DNA from: Fulvia fulva
Taxonomy: Eukaryota; Ascomycota; Dothideomycetes; Mycosphaerellales; Mycosphaerellaceae
Reading direction: 5' to 3'
DNA: 64,000 nt
Assembly: GCF_020509005.1 (NCBI RefSeq)
Contig: NC_063018.1
Location: 2,232,001 to 2,296,000, forward strand
Positions 56,461 through 64,000 of this stretch are shown piece by piece. Both the position numbers and the translations under genes were made by a program. Each line of letters starts with the position of its first letter. Positions within the stretch are counted from its first letter, which is position 1. The notes beneath the pieces were generated by a model that saw only the letters and a program-made list of their open reading frames with translations, made no database searches and had not been told where the DNA came from.

Positions 56461-59400
56461 TACTCTTGCCTTATCGAATGTTACTCCCTATATAGATGCC
56501 GTAAGCCTCTTTATCGAGGCTTTGTTAACTTGCGCTCGACTCTAGGCTTTCTTAATCTATATATTCTAGCTTAGCTTCGGGTCGAGCTAGATCCCTAGTA
56601 CTCGTAGCTCCGCTAATAGCTTGGTCTCGTAGCCTTAGATTCTTACCGCCGCCTTTATATTATAGTATGTTCTCGCTTTACTAAAGTATATAAGTTAGTA
56701 CTTTTTAGGGGCGAACCGGGCACTATACTTCTTTGCCTACTCCTCGCATTTCTTGTGCCTATCTTTAAGGAGGCAACAGTTCTCTTCTATCGAGTCTAAC
56801 TAGGCTAGGATGTTTATGTCGTCTACGAACCCCGATGCTAAGGTTTACGGAGAGGTGAGTAGGGGGATTAGATCAGACATAAATATTAGAAACAGGATAG
56901 GGGAGAGAGTAGATCCCTAAGGTATTCTAGCCTCTACCTTTACCGGGTCGGACGTATACCTTCCTAGGACTAGGTATGTCGTCCGTTCCTAGAGAAAGGA
57001 GTAGACAAACATCGTTACCTACTAGGGGATGCCTTTCTACTATAGGATATATATTAGCCTTTAGTATAAGACGTTGTCAAAGGCCCCTACGATATCGAGG
57101 GATAGTAAGGACGCCGCTCGGTTTATACCGTAGTGCTAGAGGGTCTGAATTTGCTCCGTAATTAGCTCTATTACTATTAGTGTCGATCGCTAGCTTCTTC
57201 CCCCTATCTATGTTGCTAGGAGTACGTAGTTGTCCTCGGCTAGCTACGTAAGTCTCTAGGCTACTATCTTTTCTAGGACCTTCCTTATCGTATTTAGAAG
57301 TGCGATTAGTCTATACGACTTAGGCTAAGTATAGTCCTCCTTCTATAGCTTACGTAGCACTACTATTATAGACTCTCTAGACGGCTTCGGGTGATACCCT
57401 AGCCGTAGGCACGCGGTAAATAGGTTTCTAAGGCTCGGCGCGATCTCTTCTCTATACTCTTTTAGTAGTATATTTAGTATCCTATCTAGGCCTAGGGCTT
57501 TTCGTCCTTTTAGCTTACTTATAACTCCTATTACTATATTAGAGCTAACCGCCTAATCTATATCTAGGGGTTCCGGGTATATACTTAGATCGATATCCGT
57601 ACGGTCTACCTCTACTTACGTCGAAAAGAAATAGTCGGCTAATACTTTTGCCTTGCCCCGGGACGTAGCCTAGGCAATCCCTTCGCGGTCTACGATTGGG
57701 GGGAAGTAAGGGGTTTGTTGCTCTTTAGGTAGTCGTGCCTATTTAGTAAGTCTCTATATCTATTCCGGGTTTTCTATAACGAGCCCGATCGTCGCTCTCT
57801 AGTCCTATAGCTTATCGCGTCTTATCTATGCCTTCTTCTCTTGTGTCGCGCGATAGTATTACTCCTACGTCTCTTAGATATGCTCCTTCGTCTACTGTCG
57901 CCTTGCCCTTCTAGCCTCCCTTATCTTTATAGAGTATTTAGGGGTCTAGAAGGCCTTCTACTACGTTAAGGGCCGGAGTAACGGCGTATATTGTTCCGCT
58001 ACTTACTATATAACCGAGGTAATCTGTTCCGCTACTTGATCTAGCTAAGCTATCGTCTCGAGTTCTCTATACTATAGTAGGTTCGCTATTAGGAAGCCTC
58101 TTATGTCGTCCTAGCGTGCCTTCTTCTAGTTACGGCGTAGTTCGCTTACTAGCTCCTCTATCGCCTTTACCCCTAGCGTCGTTTAAATAGGGATATAGTC
58201 TAAGGGGGCCTCTAGCGCGTAGTTCGGTCGGTATTAGACTAGTCTCTCTTCAAGTTCTCGTGATAGAAAGTATAGGTCGATCGTACTTATCCTTATACGG
58301 GCCTTCTACGTCTATATTCCCTTTGGTATTACTAAGGCCATTCCGTAGCGTACGGTTATATCTAGTAGCTTTCTCCCTAGAAACGCGTACGGGGGAGTGA
58401 ATTCGAGTCCCTACTATAGGTAGTAGAGGTTGAAGTTACCGAGGAGTACTTACTTTATGTCTTGGCTTAGGGTCTGCTCTAGGTAGGCGAGGGTTCCTAG
58501 TTCCCTACTCGTCCGACCCCGCGGTAGCGGGTTATAAACGTTATAGATCTAGATAGGGCCTTATGTCGTATCGATCTAGATTAATATTATGTCTCCTAGG
58601 TTGCCCTACTATAGTAGTATAATCTTCTACGACTTAAGGTCTATAGTCTTGCTTACTTATATATATGTCCTCGGGATGACGCCTCGTTAGCCCGCGATTA
58701 CGAAATAGTATCTCCGGTCATTACAAGTAGCTAGGAGTCCTACGTAGGGGTTGATCTATAGTTCCTATACCGTAATAACGTAGTGCCGTAGCGGGTCTAG
58801 CTCTTATAGAAAGTGGCGCTAGACCTTGTCCCTACTTTTGTTTACGTTATACTATACGATAGTAATGTCGTCGTATAGTATTATTCGTTATCCGTAAGGT
58901 CTATTTCCGTGCTAACCTACTGTGTCTCCTAAGCCTATATCTCGCTATCCGGCTAGCCCTAGGGCCGCTAGGGCGCCCTAAAGATTCGTATTTGGCCTAG
59001 TTTGTTAGCGGCCCGGTTAAGGTGTCGAGGCCTACTAGGAGGTAGATACGTTTGCGGTTAGGTTCCCTTATTCGTCTCTTCTACCCTCTTCCTTTTGCTC
59101 GGCTCGAAGCCCTTATATACGGTAGGTCCCTCCTACTATCGTTAGGGGTACCTAATTAGTATAGAAATCCTTACTTGTCTCGCTCGTTCTTATACTACTA
59201 TTCTTACTAGGCATTGGCTTGAATACGCTAGGTGCCTTCTACCGTAGTATATATACCTACTCTCCTTTTTTAGGCATTCCCTTCCCTAGTATAGGCCTAC
59301 GTAGTAAGCACACCTTAGGGTCTTCTCCCCGTATTTTAGGGCTATATAACCGTACTATTAGTATTAGAAGTATTGTAGTACCCTATAGCTACTCTAATAG

Positions 59401-60423
59401 ATCTCCGTGTCCATTCTCTCGTAGTCCTAGAATAGCCTATTGTCTAGTATCTAGTTAGCTTGTTCTGCTGTCTCTACCTAGATAATAAGCGATAAATGCG
59501 TCTTTTCTCGGTCTACTATCTTATATAGCTATACCGCCTTTGTTAGTCGTACTCCTAGAGAGGTGTTCTAGTTCTATACTTAGAGGTAGGGAAGGTCTTC
59601 GACCTTAAATGTCCTAGGGACCCCGTAGGTAATGACGGTATACTGTTAGTAGGAGACTCGTACCGACTTCGCGACTTTAGTAGTCTACTCCTTATAGGTC
59701 TCTAGCTTTCGTCTATTAGACTCTTATACGGTAAAGAGTCTCACTGCGCCTATTGCCTCTACCCTCGCTCTAACTACCTCCTTTTGGCCGATTCTATCGA
59801 AAATCTCCTTACTTATTAGGGCTACGATTTCTTATTTCTCCGCCGGATTAGTAATGTATAGTCGTACCGTATTACTTACCTTCTTAGAGGTTTAATTCTT
59901 ACCTACTACTACTATTACCTATATAGTTAGTCTCTAGGCTACTATCTTTATTGCTTATTAGATTGTTTTCGGGATTTACTATAATAGCGCTTTTAGCGCT
60001 CCTAGTAGCTATACTATAGTGTTCTTATATGTCCGGGCTAGGTGTTCGTTATCCTCTAGTAAGTTTTCCGCCTCCGTATATAGGGTCGTCTACGCTATAT
60101 TATTTGTCGTTAGCCTCTACTTTCTATATAGTAGGCCTTGGCTTATGTCCTAGGTTTTTTCTTAGTCTGTTCCCCGGTTTGACTCTTAGTATAGAATGTT
60201 CGTAAGACTATAGCTCTCGTTAGTTACTATCCTTCGCTACTGTTTAGGGTCGCGCTTCCTAATTAGGCAGTTGTCCTCCGTAACTCCGTAACTCTAGGGT
60301 CTGCCTTTAGGGGAACGGAACCTTAGTTTTAGGGTTCTTTGTACTACGATTGCGCCGCCGCTAGCGTAGGCGGGTCGCTACTACTTAAGTGGATTGCTCG
60401 TCTTAATAAGGGCTGTCGAATAA
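56461..60423 (-). mobile_element. LINE family L2 (minus strand), 3' end missing
   Basis: Read on the minus strand: 5' end at about 60423, ORF1 region (about 60300-58950), then ORF2 with endonuclease (about 58880-58250) and RT (about 57700-56480). The RT contains ASGFVDDINIL near 56805-56845 and a G.PQGS-like block near 56915. The C-terminal knuckle and 3' tail are absent because the tail of copy F abuts it at 56460. It is distinct from L1 and L3 and RIP-degenerate. 59267-60423 corresponds to 40976-42065. Confidence 0.82.
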
Positions 60424-60475
60424 ATAGTCCTCGTTAATCGTAGTTAATATATATATCGGGAGAATGTCTCGCGTA
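60424..60475. other. Junction sequence
   Basis: About 50 AT-rich bases between the L2 5' end and the start of gypsy H homology. Nothing recognised. Confidence 0.4.
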
Positions 60476-63400
60476 TCTATTCTATTAATATAGGGAACGC
60501 TTAACCGTATATACGGAAAGAAGTACTTTACGAAACTAGATATTCTAGTAGCCTTTAATAAGTTACGTATCGCGGAAGGGCACGAGTAGCTAATAGCTTT
60601 CGTAATACGCTACGGTATATACGAATGCCTCGTATTACCGTTCGGCCTCTATAACGGACCCGTAACCTTTTAGTTATATATTAATAAGGTTCTATAGAAA
60701 AATCTAGATAACTTTATATAAGTATATCTAGATAACGTCCTTATCTTTAGCGATACTCTAGAGGAACACGTCGAATACGTACAAAAGGTATTAATTAAGC
60801 TACTAGATACCGGGCTTACTATTAATATCGATAAGTCCGAGTTCTACTAGGAACGTATGAAATATCTAGGCCTCATTATTATACCCTAGGGCATCAAGAT
60901 GGACCCGGAGGAATTGGAATGTATATAGACCTAGGAAGCACTAACTAATCTTAAGGATGTCTAAGCCTTCCTAGGATTCGCGAACTTGTACCGTAGGTTT
61001 ATCGAGGCCTTCTCTCGTATTACATCCCTATTAACCAACCTGACGAAGTCAGATAGGCCTAGCAATCATAAGAACCGCAGAATTAACTAGACAGATGATT
61101 GCTAGAGGGCATTCGAGGCGTTAAAAGTAGCGTTTAGTAAGGCGGGTACACTAGTACACTATATACTAGGTGGGTAGACCGTCGTTAAGACTAACTTCTT
61201 AGACTTTATTAATATAGGTGTGCTCTTATAATACGACGAGTAGGGAGTGTTACATCCTATAGCTTTCTATTCGAAGAAGCTAAGCCCCTAGGAGTGTAAT
61301 TACGAGATCTACGATAAGGAACTCCTCGCGATTATTAAAGTATTCGAAGAGTAGCGCCCGGAGCTTACTTACGAAGTAGACGAGGACGGCGATCTAGTCA
61401 AAGTATTTATAGACTATAAGAACCTCGAATATTTTATAACTACGAAGTAGCTAAATCGCCGACAAGCGCGATAGGTAGAATTTCTATTACAATTTAACTT
61501 CTAGATTATATACCGCCTAGGTATATAAGGAACGAAGCTAGACAGCCTAACGAGACGTAGCTAGGACCTTCCGTAGGGGGTAGACGATCCGAGAAATTAG
61601 TACTAGTATTAGACATTGCTTCCGCTAAAGCGATTCCTTAAGATCGACTCTATACGAGCTACTATCGAAGATACGCCCGAAGAAGAAGATCCGAGAAATC
61701 AGTACTAGTATTAGACATTACTTCCGCTAGAGCGATTCCTTAAGATCGACTCTATACGAGCTACTGTCAAAGATACGCCCGAAGAAGAAGAGACGACTCT
61801 CCTAAATCCTAAAGCAACCGAGTTCATTCTAGAACTAGAATAGGTACTACAAATATAGCTAGTACTAGCTTAGGAAGTATAGACTACGAATAAAGCCGAA
61901 GTCGAAGCTAAACTCGAGTACCGTATAACGACTACTTACGCCCTAGACTAAGAACTTAAGGCGGTAATTAAGATACTACGGAAAGATAGTACTATCCCTC
62001 TACTCTTATAGAAGGCGAAGATATATCCTACGTACTATAAGGTAGATAGAGCCTATAGGTACCCGATAACTAGGCCCTACGGACTCGGCTTATTAGAATG
62101 AATTATAACGCTCTAGTAGTAGGATATCTAGGACGAGCTCGAACCTATAAACTCGTAGCACGAGAATTCTATTGGCCTAGCTTAGTAAGATTAGTACGTA
62201 GATATACCGCGAATTACCGTGTATACCGTACGACGAAATCTCTATACTCCTAGCTACCTAGATTATTATACCTACTTTTAGTACCGGACCGACCTTAGAG
62301 GTATATCGCGGTAGACTTCGTAGTCGGACTTTCTAATAGCACCCTCGATAGTATGACCTACAATAACATTATAACCGTAATAGATAGGCTAACAAAGGAA
62401 GTCTAGCTAATTCCGATCGGAGCAATAACTATATAGAATATAGCAAGACTTTTCCTTAAGTATATATTCTCCCGACGCGGATTTCCTAACACTATTACTT
62501 TAGACCGCGGCAAACAATAGGTTACTACCTTCTAGAAGAAACTTTATAAGATGCTTTGTACAAGTCGTAAGCTAAGTTCTTTATACTACCTAGAAACTAA
62601 TAGATAGTCGGAACGTACTAACTAAGTAATAGAACAGTATCTCCGTATATTTACTAACGAGGTATAAGATGACTAGGCAGAATAGCTTTGTCTAGCTTAG
62701 TTCGCGATTAATAACTACCTTTCTGAAACTACTAGTATGTCGCTATTCTACGCCACTTTAGGCTATAACCCTAAGTTTATAGAGCGCGTAGACCTAAGCG
62801 CTAGAAAAGAGGGAGGACTAACTACTCTCTAGCGACTAGATACGCGATTGGCTAAAGCCTTCGTACGCCGGATTTACGACTTTTATAAGCACCTTTAAGA
62901 AAATATACGGATGTTATAAGCTCTCTTAGCTAAAGTAGTAAACCGCTACCGAAGCATCCCGCTAGACTATAAAGTAGGCGACTAGGTATACCTAAGTACT
63001 AAGAATATCCGTACGACTCGACTATCTAAGAAGCTCGATAGAAGATACGCTAGCCCGTACTAGATTATAGAAGTTATACTAGCTAAGCTCTTATATAAAC
63101 TAAGATTATCGGACGCTATAGTAGGACTCGATAACTACTTTTATACCTCGTTACTTTAGCGAGCCAATCATCCCGACTTCCTACTACTCGAAGGCTAGTA
63201 TCTAGTACTACTACCGCCGATAACTATCGAGCCCGATACTACCGAAGCCGATATAGTCGCTAATATAGTCGTAACACCTATATATATTTATATAAGGTAG
63301 AGAAGATATTAGATATATATACCCGTACGCGAGTAGGCAAAGTAAAGAAGGGGCAGAAGCGTAAAGTAGATACTTAGTATAAGGTGAAATGGCTTAGATA

Positions 63401-64000
63401 TTAGAATAAGGAGGATAGTAAGACCTAGTAACCGGCTAAGAACATAGTCAAATACGCGGCCGCCGCTATTATAGACTTTTACTATAACCGGCCGGAGTTG
63501 TCTACGCCTATAGGCTTCGTAGCTCTATCTAATTAGGTCCTCCTAAGTAATAAGGTACTCGGGCTTAATACGATTAGGGTTACTAGTAATACCGTTACGA
63601 ATAAGTTGTCTCGAGCTATACCTCTAATAGAATCTACTTAGTATATATTTACTACGTACCGCTATACTAGCTAGGTTACGGGAAAGCCTACTATCTTAAC
63701 TAAGGACTCCGGTATTACCTACTACCCTTAGCTCTACGATAGTACCGGTAGTTATACCGATACTCGAGTAAAACCTATAGAGCCTATAATAATACCTAAC
63801 CTTAGCTATAAGGATTATACGCGAGTACCGGTCGAAGATAGACTTAGCTCTAGGGTAAGCTAGCTAACTAGGCAGAATATTTCTCGAAGGGAGCCGGTCG
63901 CGGATAGGCTAGTTATAGATAGATAGGATGTAGATATATTACTAGACGACAATAAGGTATTAGAGGATAATTAGACTTTCGTACGGTTATAGAGTAGTAC
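60476..64000 (+). mobile_element. Ty3/gypsy chromovirus H, pol 3' part (runs off the window)
   Basis: A long plus-strand pol frame interrupted mainly by TAG. RT from KKYFTKLDI (about 60516-60540) with VLPFGLYNGPVTF and YLDNVLIFS (second catalytic Asp now Asn at 60734-60736). The RNase H part includes AFYSKKLSP and YEIYDKELLAIIK (about 61260-61345) and a linker with a duplicated 34-residue unit. Integrase runs from about 62060 to 63100 and a chromodomain-like segment lies near 63290-63480 (YKVKWLRYQNKED). The frame remains readable to the window end. It is the inverted partner of H'. Confidence 0.85.
61586..61789 (+). repeat. Two tandem 102-bp units (34 codons each) in gypsy H
   Basis: Units 61586-61687 and 61688-61789 differ at a few transitions. 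Each encodes a DPRNQYQYQTLLPL...DTPEEE block, so the duplication is in frame. H' has one unit (about 50235-50335, inverted). Confidence 0.9.

Noticed and set aside
56461..56500. Target duplication for L1 copy F
   Set aside because: Flanks at 51480-51498 and 56461-56480 share no convincing word; neighbouring rearrangement may have removed it.

Overview
The window reads as a transposon graveyard from a filamentous ascomycete (Pezizomycotina-type) genome. I see no host gene, rRNA, tRNA or CRISPR array. Nearly everything is a nested retroelement or DNA transposon carrying the signature of repeat-induced point mutation (RIP). Wherever two copies can be compared, the differences are CA->TA and TG->TA, in-frame stops are dominated by TAG (former CAG or TGG codons), and CpG is spared. 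No organism name can be given from the sequence alone.

Layout. 1-2886: RIP-killed LINE copy (family L1, copy A), cut by the window edge. 3057-3392: fragment of a Fot1/pogo-like DNA transposon. 3393-8056: Ty3/gypsy element A, interrupted at 6117-7249 by an internally deleted Fot1/pogo derivative. 8071-10568: chimeric retroelement (unknown 5' segment joined to an L1 3' half) between 14-bp target repeats. 10583-20637: a second gypsy type (C, minus strand) split by full-length L1 copy C (11542-16521). 20638-23144: L1 copy D. 23391-31155: gypsy chromovirus E with both 174-bp LTRs and a TTCCG target duplication, itself holding a solo LTR (26715-26948) and a LINE fragment (29018-29751), and sitting inside an unclassified repeat (G). 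31455-32587: second full copy of the deleted Fot1/pogo derivative. 32588-34378: degenerate, unrecognised coding sequence.

34437-39402 is the exception: a complete, un-RIPped LINE (L3) with two long open frames, a TGATG ORF1/ORF2 overlap, an ATCT-repeat tail and a perfect 15-bp target duplication. It lies inside the 3' end of another LINE fragment (L4). A related unfilled L4 site is present at about 29150-29215.

39791-64000: truncated L1 copy E' (least mutated old copy), L2 LINE 5' part, a 763-bp retroposon-like insert, a solo LTR, near-full L1 copy G, gypsy H' (minus), full-length L1 copy F, L2 LINE (minus), and gypsy H (plus). H and H' form a large inverted pair. The window shows repeated nesting, RIP inactivation of successive families, recombination to solo LTRs, and one younger LINE that has so far escaped.
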